DNA of 64,000 bases from NCBI RefSeq assembly GCF_014529535.1, contig NW_023503373.1, positions 2,914,001-2,978,000 of the forward strand, in the 5' to 3' direction. Position numbers and translations under genes: made by a program. Shown piece by piece: positions 40,212-50,399 of this stretch; position 1 is the stretch's first letter; the number at the start of each line of letters is the position of its first letter. The notes beneath the pieces were generated by a model. That model saw nothing but the letters and a program-made list of their open reading frames with translations. It was not told the DNA's origin and ran no database searches. The stretch is from Bradysia coprophila (lineage: Eukaryota > Arthropoda > Insecta > Diptera > Sciaridae).

Positions 40212-40655
40212 GCCAAATCCAAACAGGTATAGCTAACACGAAATATAGAAAACAAAATTTCAGATGCAATGTTGAAGCACACGAAAGATGCAGTAAAATA
40301 GTAGTAGCAATCTTGACAAGAAAATATGAAAAGGGAACATTTTGAATATGCTTTTTTGGAAAAGATGTAATTGTTTTGATTCGGTCTAATAAGAAAACGT
40401 TGGATGATCCAACTTGGATCTACAGTATAAGTGTTTTAGTGTATCGGCTCACACATAAGATGGTTTCGTTTTCTACGTTTTCTACTAAGAAATTTCTGGT
40501 TTTTCATGTTACACAACCTGAATATAGTTTACGAACAAAACCCGATGATTGACATAATATTTACCAGAGAGAAAAAAAGAATCAAAGAATTGCGTGTGTT
40601 TCATCACGTTTTTTATGTTTAAAAAAATCGAATACAAAAGTGAAATATCGACAAA

Positions 40656-43600
40656 ATGCGTACATTTAGTGAAACTGCAACTGGTGTACCAGCTTTTCTA
40701 GCCAAATTATGGCGACTTGTCGAGGATCCAGACACAAATCTAATTTATTGGCAATCTGTGAGTACAGAGGCTTCTCAAAGAGGCAAAATGGCTTCTACAG
40801 TGATGTGTGTTCGTTCGTGCTCTAAATTTTGTTTTGTTCGCTACCTTCGTGGAAATAATTTGCTGAATATCTTGATTAACGTTTTGAATTCAACGCGTGA
40901 AGGTCATGACTAATATTGTTTATGGATTAATCATCACTAATCTCATTAGGACTATTTGATTGAATACGGTGATGAGAACTACAGTTTTTTTCATAATCTA
41001 CCCACTAAATATTCATACGAAATTAAATTTATATTTGGAATTGTTTGATCAATGACGTCGTTACATCCTTATTCGTTTGTAATCGTTCTGGCATAGCGAT
41101 TTGTTTCAAACATTTATGAGTGACATTCTGTACAAATTCTAATATCAAAGTTTGATAAAATTGCATGATTTTGTGTGGAAATTAAAATAGATTTTGTTGA
41201 CATTTTTGTTGAGGTTGCGATAAAATTGACCGCATACTGGTTTACTTTACAACCAATGAAAATTAAACATTTTCCGCATTCACTCTTGCTTTCGTTAGCA
41301 AGTGTCTCATCTGATGATTGCTTGCTCAATTTAGTTTCACGTTCAGCTAATCAATCTCGTGAAGCAAATTCGACAAGTTCAACACCAATTATAAAATTTG
41401 ATAGATAAGATTAGTGAGATTCTGCTGATGGTGGTCAGACTGAAGAGTCATTTTTTTTTGAAGACAAACGATGGTTGTAGAAGTAGGGAAAGTGATTCAG
41501 TTATAGGTGGAAATGTTCAATTCTTCAATGTCAATTAGTGATAGACAGATGAAGGTTAAAATACTAGCAGAAGGTGTCTGAGTCTAAATGTATGTATATT
41601 CGAAAAGACGTTATATTGTGCAGATTCTTGTCCGGTTTGTCCCAGCAAGGACTTTTTATTTTTTCAACCAACAACTTGGTTAAACAAACGATAAGTGAAT
41701 ATCGAACGGTTTCTTCGATAACAGTTATTGAAAACACTTTATAAAGTAAACACAATCCCTTGATTAAATTGAAGTTCTGTTGTTGATAGAGTAATCAAAG
41801 TTTTCTTTCAATTGTGGAGTGAAATATTGTTGTAAGACTAAATGTTTTGAGACAGCGGAGCTTTCCACATGAAGTTATCTTATAGCTTTATTCAAATTGT
41901 CTGAACGAAAATGATTTTATTAAATTGCGCTGAATATAGCCTGTTTAAAGTGCGAAATAAGCGTGAGTGTAGTGGTAAACTGACCAGTTAAAACTTTCTG
42001 GAGGTGTAGCTGTCAAAGTTGTTGTTGTTAACATTCCATTGTCGATTTCAATTTTGTTTTATTTTATTTGACAGCTTCACCTCCAGCCGAAACTCACCAA
42101 AAGTGATCTTAATTCACAAAACTGTTCTATCTCTCAATTTAAACAGTTTATATCGACATTAAACAATCTTCTTCGGATTATTATACCGAACATTAATTCT
42201 GCCATTGTCCCATAGTGTACGATATGCGTGACGTCATTATTATAAGCCAATTAAAAGAGAGTAGAAATTTTGACATCGAGCTCAGTTAAATTGACTGATT
42301 TTTTCGCTCTTTTAACACTTTAGTCAATAACACATTGCATGCTACCAGTAAATGTGTCAAGCATAATCCTTTCTTGTATTACACAGACAGTTGATTCACT
42401 CGTTTTGTGTAATATACACTCGAGTCATTAATGCTGGCCATATTCACTGGTAACATAATGTACTATTACGTAAATTGAACTATAATTAGTTGATGCAACC
42501 TTTGACGAATTGTAGTATGATTTGTCAAAGGCTGCATCAATAAAACGGTGTAACATGCCTAAATACGTTTCTCTTGATATAGAACACACGAAAGCTTTTA
42601 AGTGCCAAATGGAATGATAATTATTCAATTATTACCTGTATGTGAACTTTACAGCAGTTTCAATTCAGTGGCGATGACAGATCGACAGTGTCGGACTGGC
42701 CCTATGGCCGTTCGGGCGATTCCCGAATGGCTTTTTGATTTTTGTATGGATAAGGGCTTTTTGAACAATTTCTTCATACAACGGCCGAAGGGCTTTTTTG
42801 AGCCAGTCCGGCAATGCAGATCGAGATCATATTTAATCGAAATTGAAAATGTACTTCGTCATAATGGACGTGCTTAAAGCTTGACTTATACACTTTATGT
42901 GAAAATGCTAACATTGCCATTAGGCATAATTCATAATTATTGTTGTACGTCGTCATTGATGACACTGTTTACATTGCGACGACTACCTGCAATATAAATA
43001 TACGTCGTGTCGTGTCAATATTTGTTGAATTCATTTACAGTTCCCACTTTGCATTTTGTTTGTATTTGATTAAATCTAAAATGGAGTTCGTTATCATCAG
43101 TAGAAAATATTTAGTAAAATGTTGAGACGAAATAAAGCTCAAAATTTCCACAAATATCTTGTCATTTCTAATTGTTGCCATTTACATTTGCAGGATGGTC
43201 GAAGCTTCATCATACAGAATCAGGCTCAATTCGCTAGAGAACTTCTTCCACAGAATTACAAGCACAACAATATGGCCAGTTTTATCCGGCAACTTAACAT
43301 GTGTAAGTACAACCCAGAATGTCTGCAACATTGACCTTGAATAAAATTCAATTTTGATTGCAGATGGTTTTCATAAAATTGCTTCAATTGATAACGGTGG
43401 CCTCAAATTCGACAAAGATGAAATGGAGTTTTCCCATCCATGCTTTCAACGTGATAATCCTTACCTACTGGAGCACATTAAGCGAAAAATTGCGACCACA
43501 AAGCAAGCACCGGAAGACAAAGCAGCTATCAAACCCGAAATAGTCAATAAAGTTATGAGTGAAGTGAAAGTTGTACGTGGTCGACAGGATACACTAGATT

Positions 43601-46600
43601 CACGATTCTCAGCAATGAAACAGGAAAACGAAGCTTTGTGGCGTGAGATTGCCGTTCTGCGACAGAAGCACATGAAGCAGCAGCAAATCGTTAACAAATT
43701 AATTCAATTTTTGGTAACATTGGTGCAACCGTCAGCTCGTGGCGGAGCCGGAATGAATGCAATGAATGGTGTAAAGCGACGGTTCCAATTGATGATCAAT
43801 GACGTGCCTGATGCGACAAAAAAGCGTAAACATAGTCAAGATTCCGGGCCGGTCATTCATGAGCTCACCGAAGATTTACTAGATGACTGCAACTATGACT
43901 ATGATACGCCAATTGATTCTCCGACCATACTATCGCCGAAGGCTTTATCAACAACACAAGATGGAGATGAGGTGTCTAGTCCAACAAATTTTAGAGTAGA
44001 AAGGATGGCAGACTTAATTAATCATTCAAACGCAAACGCTGACGACGATACAAACGATGATGAAGTTATTGTACCAGAAGACGGCGTCAGCTACATCATC
44101 GATGAACACCCAAAAAATTACGAGTGGATGAACTCCAATAGTGCAACGGGAAACGGTACCAATCAAATTAAAGCCGAACCGGTTCAGGAATACGTGATTT
44201 CCTACGTAAAGCCAGGAACACAAGGTAAAACCAAAATCGAAACAAAAGTTGCAGCAAAACCGTTTGTAGCGCCAAAGTCACAATCGCCCGGAACAAGTTT
44301 ATTGAATCAACAGCAGACTACGAAAAAACGGCCCCAGTTACTGTTAAAGATGAACAAACCGATTCGCAATGATGGAAAAGTGATTCAATCGGTTGTGGGA
44401 CCCAGCAAAGTTGTTGTCACGAAAAAGCCAACCACCGTTACTACTGCTACTACCAACCGAAACGAGAATGTTAGAAAGGCGGCTTCAAAGTCTTACACGA
44501 ACCAAAGTGACTTCAATGACTCGGACATGCCGCACGATTTATTTGAATCGACGGATGAAACAATATCGCCGATGTTAAATAGTGATATCAATGTGGCATC
44601 AGGCTCGTACAATGCTACTCTATCAGATGACTACTCAAAGAAACTGATGCCGACAAGTTCGAAAAATTTGGCAATTGCAAAGTATAACAACAAACAAGAT
44701 GGTGAAGAAATTCAATTGAACACGCCGTGAGTTTGAGTTGCAGTTTTCAATTTTTGAAATTTTTGTAAAAATATTTTTCGTTTTACAGGGAAGATGTTAA
44801 TATGCAACTGGAGAACATACAAGGAGATTTGGATTCTTTGAAAGAGCTATTCCAAGCTGATACTGACTATTCATTGGATGCCAACGCATTATTCGGGGTG
44901 AGTGGAGCTATGGAATTGTGTACTTTTTGCACATTTCTTTTCGGGGAAGTCTTTTCTATCCGATAAATTTGTCTTTCTAATTTTTAGTCGTTTCAAACTT
45001 GCATTACGGTGCCTTAAGTGGTGCCATGATTTCGAGATTTCGACGGAATCTTGCTGGTTCGACCCTACGAGTAGAATTTTTATTGTTTTTTCGAGCTTAG
45101 AGTTTGATGTTTTGTTTCGATTTAACGGGTACATGGAGCTTTCAACACAAAGTGAGAACGGATCCGTTTCTATGTTTGTTAAAAATGAGAATTCCCTGTC
45201 TGTTTTGTAAATCGATTTTCTGTTTGAATTTTTACGCTTAATTATTGTGTTGACCATGATATTACGCCGAGAACTCATTAGCCTTTCCACCCTTCGAAAG
45301 AACAAAGTTTCAACCTCATAATTTTGTCTAGCATGAAAATGGTGTCCATCTAGTGATATATCTATGTGAACTTATAGAAAGTTGGTGTCGAAATGAACGT
45401 TAGGACAAGCTTAAGACTAGTCCTGAAAAAATCTACTTTTCGTCACTAGTGATGGAAAATGTAATTTAAAGCCACATGACCGGCAATTCAGGCTTTTTAG
45501 TCAGTCAAAGTTTTATTCTTCAACTGACACACCTTCACTTTGATTGCGAGTCTGGTTTCACTACTATGTAAAATGACATACTAGGAAATTTTCTCATTGG
45601 GCTCTTTTAGATTTATCAGTTTGGGACGATCATTTAATATCTCGAAACACAAATCTGTTGATCCTGCGTTTCCATTCCCGGTCATCATGTAAATCATGGT
45701 AGCCTTCCTGTTGCCGATAGGAACCTGTCTAAGATGTCAGGTCCTATTGCAGCAATTTCCGAAGTAACCACCTCGTAGTCTCTGAGCATCCTGCGTCTTA
45801 GTTGAAGAAATTTGTGGCAGTCACATATCAAGTGTGCACCCGTTTCTTCTTCTAGGTTGCAGGAACATCTCGGAGTGTCCGAAAGCCTCAACTTATTCAT
45901 TTGCCGATTCAGCCCGCAATGTCCCGTAATCGCTCCTACTACTCTTCTAATGCGATTTCGGTCCATTTTGAGCAAATCTTTGGCCCATTTTTTGTTAGGC
46001 TTAGGGAAGAAGCATTTCGTGTGAACGCCTCCATTATACGCTTCCCAGCGTTCTGCGTGTTTACGCTTAACCCAGTCTTCCAGTGCTCTTTTACACTCTG
46101 ACTGGGGAATCGGAAGGTACGGTTCTGGCCCGTTTGCCTGAGTCGCCGAGCCTTCTTTGGCCAGCTTATCTGCTTCCTCATTTCCCTCCACGCCGGAATG
46201 TCCTGGTACCCAGACCAAATTGATCCGATTGCTCAGACCAAAAAGGTTCAGGTATTCCTTACATTCCTTCACCAGCTTGGAGGTGACTACGGGCGATGCG
46301 AGTGCCTTGATCATTCCTATATTGTCAAGACATATAAGGACCTCTTCGCCTGTCCCTATAGGCAGAGTTTCATGTGCTCCCATGAGTGCCGCATAAAGGT
46401 AATCATTGGGCTCTTAACGCTGCAAATCGAATTTGGCAGTACAAACATTTTTCGTCTTAGACAGTGTAACCATTCGGCATATGTTAGAGAACCTTTGCAT
46501 TATTAGGCATGTGGTATGTTGATACCAAGGCTAGTTACACAGAAAGATAAGGGACGATTATTTTCTAAACGACTTCGATGCTCATAGAAGGACTTCCCCC

Positions 46601-48511
46601 ATTTATCGTCCTAATATTTTACCAACTAAGTGTTATGGTTTAAAATAAATTAAAATTTTCTGTTTGTTAAACTCTTAAGAATCCATCGGGATCAACATCA
46701 TCAACAAAAAATCGTTTACTGTTATCACCATCCGTTGATAGTGAATTATTTTCGAAGGTTAGAACTTGAATTGTGCATTAATATACGTACATTTTACATT
46801 CAGATGTACATATACAAATGCACCCAGTCATCATCGAAAATCGAAAGTTTTTGAAATTTTACATTTTGCTAAAATGTTAAGGACGATTGATTGCAGATGA
46901 TTGAATGATACAACTAACACTTACATTCATTGCTTCCTTTCCGTGTAGATATTCGGTGATCTGGACGCACCATTTGGACTATCTTTGAATCCTGATTTTC
47001 CCATGGATAAACGTGACGGTAAGATTAGTTTATTAGATTAAGTCGCTTGGTTGGGAGATTTATCGTTTTTTTTTCGTTGTCGAATTCTATTCTTAGATGC
47101 TGGTACTTCTGGATCTGAATTGATCAACTATCAACCATATAATTCCTTAGATCTGTCGGAAATTATGGATCCGGATTCAGCGCTGGCAGGCATTGAGGAT
47201 AAACAAAATGGTAAGTTTAATTAATTAATAACAGTTTGATGGACGGATTATGGAAAGAAATTGTTCCAATTGATTTCTACTGTTAAATGGATCCTGCGTC
47301 GAAATTCTAAAACTGAACCAAATGTTTTAGGTTGCCTAGTCTGAATGAATATGTTTTCCGTATGTGGGTAATTTGTGGGCCAATCCGAAAGGTTTATTTA
47401 TTCAGCGAATCCTCTGATAAGTTCTTTACATGTCGAAAGAAGTAAAAGTGAAAAAAATTGATTTTTCTGAACTATTGTTGGAATAATGAATCTTGCCGGG
47501 CCACTTACTTTTTACATTAAAATCCTTAGACAAATTATACCTAGACTGGTATTTCGTACGATCAAAGAGTCATAACCAAAAAAATATTGTTGACAAATTG
47601 TTCGTAAAAGGTTACAGCTCTGTGGATGCTCTCGTTCGTTTTCGGCTTGTCAAAAATCGTTTTTACCGTACAAACCTACCTACATATCCTGAGTATCTAC
47701 ATTTCGTTCGATTTTACACCAACACATGTTCGCATTGACACTTTTAATAGTTCAATTTGCCCACTTAATTAAATGGGGAAACACATACCAATAAACAGTT
47801 CGTATTCCATGTTGGCACTACATATTTTACGTAAGTTTGTTCGCAATTCTCTCTCTGGGTATAATTACTCTTAGGTAAAAACACACAACGCGGAACGTGG
47901 ATGTACAATTCATAGACGCTTCGATATTGTTCCTTTCGGCGCATAATTTTTGACCATCAATGTAAAATGGGCATCAAATTCAGTTGCACTATTTGTCAAA
48001 TTTGCCCATTACACGTTAATGCTACAATGCTACATTTTGTTTCGCAAACTTTGTTGGTGATCGTCAAAGAATGACCAAGTTTTAATGAAAATCTCCGACT
48101 TTTTTGCTAAATGACATAAACTTTGATTTACCGCTCCATTTCCATTACGATAGGTTTGTTCCTAGTAACTGAAAACACGAATTTTGACTAGCCGAACGAA
48201 CACGATTTCATCCACAGAGAACGGTTTTCATATAAATATTGATAAGGTTACGTCTCTCTGGATGAAATTTGACAGTGATTCGACAATTCGTATGGCCTTG
48301 GAACAGACCTATTGATGTGTAGAATTAATAAATTGATTTTGAGATATACATTTTTTACAAAACAATTTGTTCAATAACCACACCGCAGTTTTATTTAACT
48401 TCGATTTTCTTTCTTTTTTCAGAAAATGCCGATGATGATTCATTATTAAATGCACCAGAACTGAATACGCCACGAATCGATAAAAAGACTATTTCATTCA
48501 ACACAAAATAA
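40656..48511 (+). CDS. Hsf: Heat shock transcription factor (HSF), complete, 677 aa
   Basis: Eight exons join in phase: 40656-40757, 43194-43302, 43364-44726, 44789-44897, 46680-46757, 46949-47018, 47097-47210 and 48423-48511. The start ATG (AAA just upstream) begins [19 protein letters not shown]. Residues 10-115 form the winged-helix DNA-binding domain, with the recognition-helix region [16 protein letters not shown] interrupted by an intron at the conserved position. A heptad-repeat trimerisation domain (HR-A/B, about residues 140-200) follows, then basic clusters KRR and KKRKH (likely nuclear signals) and a long low-complexity region. Near residue 530, [15 protein letters not shown] looks like HR-C, the coiled coil that keeps the monomer inactive. 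Acidic C-terminal exons likely form the activation domain. On stress, HSF trimerises and binds nGAAn repeats at heat shock promoters (family knowledge). Length is close to that of Drosophila HSF. Exon 5 is 78 nt and phase 0/0, so it could be a cassette. Introns contain several transposons. A poly(A) hexamer is at 48,752-48,757. Confidence 0.95.
41998..42086. repeat. Short inverted-repeat element in Hsf intron 1
   Basis: CTGGAGGTGTAGCTGTCAAA at 41,998-42,017 is matched, with one change, by TTTGACAGCTTCACCTCCAG at 42,067-42,086. The spacer is about 49 bp. It is probably a very small MITE; no target duplication is evident. Confidence 0.65.
42490..42540. repeat. Hairpin in Hsf intron 1
   Basis: TTGATGCAACCTTTGAC (42,490-42,506) pairs with GTCAAAGGCTGCATCAA (42,524-42,540), with one mismatch and a 17-nt loop. 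Confidence 0.65.
42686..42816. mobile_element. 131-bp hAT-like MITE in Hsf intron 1
   Basis: Terminal inverted repeats CAGTGTCGGACTGGC and GCCAGTCCGGCAATG are flanked by a perfect 8-bp direct repeat, CAGATCGA (42,678-42,685 and 42,817-42,824). The CAGTG...CGGACTGG type of terminus and the 8-bp duplication are typical of hAT MITEs. This insertion is locally GC-rich compared with the surrounding intron. Confidence 0.88.
45694..46413 (-). mobile_element. 5'-truncated non-LTR retrotransposon fragment: RNase H and C-terminal zinc knuckle
   Basis: One 240-codon open frame lies antisense in Hsf intron 4. It shows a ribonuclease H domain ([13 protein letters not shown] and the classic end [21 protein letters not shown]). 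A basic region follows, then a Cys/His cluster ([20 protein letters not shown]) as found at the end of pol in I/LOA/R1-type non-LTR elements. The upstream reverse transcriptase and the first catalytic Asp of RNase H are missing: an in-frame TAA sits at 46,414-46,416. It is a dead fragment. True 5' and 3' ends and any poly(A) tail were not located. Confidence 0.88.
48151..48310. mobile_element. ~160-bp MITE, family B (copy 3), in last Hsf intron
   Basis: The left end TAGGTTTGTTCCTAGTAACTG and right end CTTGGAACAGACCT are inverted, with TA at both boundaries. The interior matches the 36.69-kb copy closely, with about 10 extra bases (GTGATTCGAC). Confidence 0.75.
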
Positions 48512-48751
48512 TAATTCGAAGCAATTTAATTGTCCAGATTTTTCTTTTTGTTTACAACCACAATTTAACCACAGAATTTAACTTTCATTTAACATTTCAA
48601 ATACTTAATTTAATGTTTTCTTTAAAAAAAAAACGGTCACCCTGTGCTCAGCACATAATGTGCGTTTAAAATAGTTTGAAAATTGAATCAAATTGTTTAA
48701 AAATACAAAAATTTCATTTGAATTCGTTTAACATCGAATTATTTTACCGGA

Positions 48752-48757
48752 AATAAA
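48752..48757 (+). terminator. Likely Hsf polyadenylation signal
   Basis: Canonical AATAAA 241 nt after the Hsf stop codon, with a T-rich/GT-containing stretch following. Inferred from position only. Confidence 0.45.
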
Positions 48758-49628
48758 ATGTGCTGGATCTTTAACCGAAGAATGGATCTTTTAATTTAAA
48801 ATAATTGAAGCCCTTTCATCGATCAATGGAGTTTTTAGAAAGTCGAAGGTACAGCGTCGAGACAAAGTGAAGCTCAAACAAACGTACAATAACATGTGAA
48901 AATCCTTAAGTTAGACAAAAGGGAAATATTTCGTCCAGCGCTTAACATATAATACAGCACTATGTCTATGTATGAAAGGTTTATGTATCATGAGGTCAAA
49001 GTGTCAGAGCAAGTTGCATCGACAAGATTTGACTATTCATTCAAGAATAGATGTTAAGACCATCATACCAATGATGAAATCGAATCCACACCGCTCGATT
49101 CGTGAAGGGATTTGTGCAGATGCTTAAGAACGTTTTAGACTATCATTTAGCTCGAAGTGAACTGAAAAACGACGGCAACTATATTTGCAAGCAGGTCCTC
49201 GAATACCATTCGAATTTACCCAGGCATCGTTACACTTGTAAAATTGTTATTAACATTCGCGGGGTTGTGCTCAAACCGTATAAAGTCTTATCGAGTCTTA
49301 CAAACAATTTTATTTGCATGATGAGTGTCCCAGATGAAGAAGGAAATTTATGTCTGTTGTTTCCTGTATCTTAATTGGTTCAAATCTTCAAAATCACTCA
49401 ATACCAAGCAATTCGAGGCAACTCTACACGGAAAACTCTTATTTTGAATACTCCGACTCCGACTTCACTATACCCAGCGAGCGATGTATTCCATTCGCTA
49501 TGCCTCCTAGATTACGCAAGGCCAACCAGGTATGTCGAAAATGGACAAACACACAAAGAACTGACCCTCAGCTGGTGTACTAACTCGACTAACTACGACA
49601 TTTATGTTTAGTTTATTGTTGCTATTCC

Positions 49629-49783
49629 GATCTCCGTGGGAGATTCACCATCCATCACATTAAGTGTTGAGCTTCCGATCTCTCTGAGAGATTCACCTTT
49701 CTCAAATGATGGTTATCTTAATTATGCTTTGAGAACGGTTCATATTAATTATCTTTGCTAAAGATCTCCTTGCGAGATTCACC
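49629..49783. repeat. Three spaced 21-bp hairpin repeats (GATCTC...GAGATTCACC)
   Basis: Copies lie at 49,629-49,649, 49,677-49,697 and 49,763-49,783. Each reads GATCTC, five variable bases (CGTGG, TCTGA, CTTGC), then GAGATTCACC, so GATCTC/GAGAT can pair around a short loop. All are the same strand and the same length, with spacing of 48 and 86 bp. No known element is recognised. Confidence 0.7.
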
Positions 49784-50399
49784 TGTCTTGAATAGTCAGG
49801 TTTCGCTGTTAAGAATTTAATAACAATTAATAACGATACTAACTTGTGGTATTATTATTCTTCTTCTTCTTCTACGGATATATTGCCGTCGTATATCGCC
49901 TGTTCTACGGCTCTCATATCGAATTCGTCGTCTCCACAATTTGTTAACATATGGATGGTTCTTGATTTTTCTGCTTCTTTACGGAGGGAAAACTCTATTT
50001 TGAATACTAAGCATGAAGTTGAAACCAGCTGAAAGTTTATAACGTAACCTGCCTGAAGAAGTGTGAATGCCTTATGAGAACATTGAATGGAAAACATATT
50101 GTCGAGGTATGTATCATCGTAGTGTCGAATTTGACAAATTGTTAAAGGCAATTAGATTGTTTTTTTCACAAAAGATCTCACCTCAAATGTAGCAAGGTGA
50201 GCACATTTTATTCAACAAGAAAACACAAACTTTCCTATTGATTTTGAAAAATCAATTCTCGTTATTTATCTTAGCTTAAATTCTATTTTGACATTAAGTG
50301 TCTTAGTTTGGACGAAATTACATGTCATAATACTGACATTGCGAATGCTATAAAGCTTAAACGACTTAGACAAGAAACACTAGCCTCTAGAAAACAAAA

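Larger units (their letters stand above)
48512..50399. other. Hsf 3' UTR and intergenic stretch
   Basis: The Hsf 3' UTR probably ends soon after the AATAAA at 48,752-48,757. Beyond it I recognise no gene. A 90-codon plus frame at 49,102-49,374 and a 98-codon minus frame at 49,855-50,151 (ending in a Glu run from a TTC repeat) have no domain. Three 21-bp hairpin repeats at 49.63-49.78 kb are listed separately. Confidence 0.5.

Noticed and set aside
44999..45070. tRNA-like B-box (GGTTCGACCC) with an upstream A-box-like word
   Set aside because: The T-arm bases do not pair (GCTGG against CTACG) and no acceptor stem or anticodon arm can be drawn. At best it is a SINE relic.
44889..45305. 138-codon minus-strand open frame beside the Hsf exon 4 donor
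   Set aside because: No recognisable domain, it overlaps the Hsf splice donor region, and composition suggests a chance frame in intron or transposon debris.
49855..50151. 98-codon minus-strand frame ending in a Glu run
   Set aside because: The Glu run comes from a TTC microsatellite, the rest matches no family I know, and there are no splice or promoter signals tying it to the PBZ-RPA gene.
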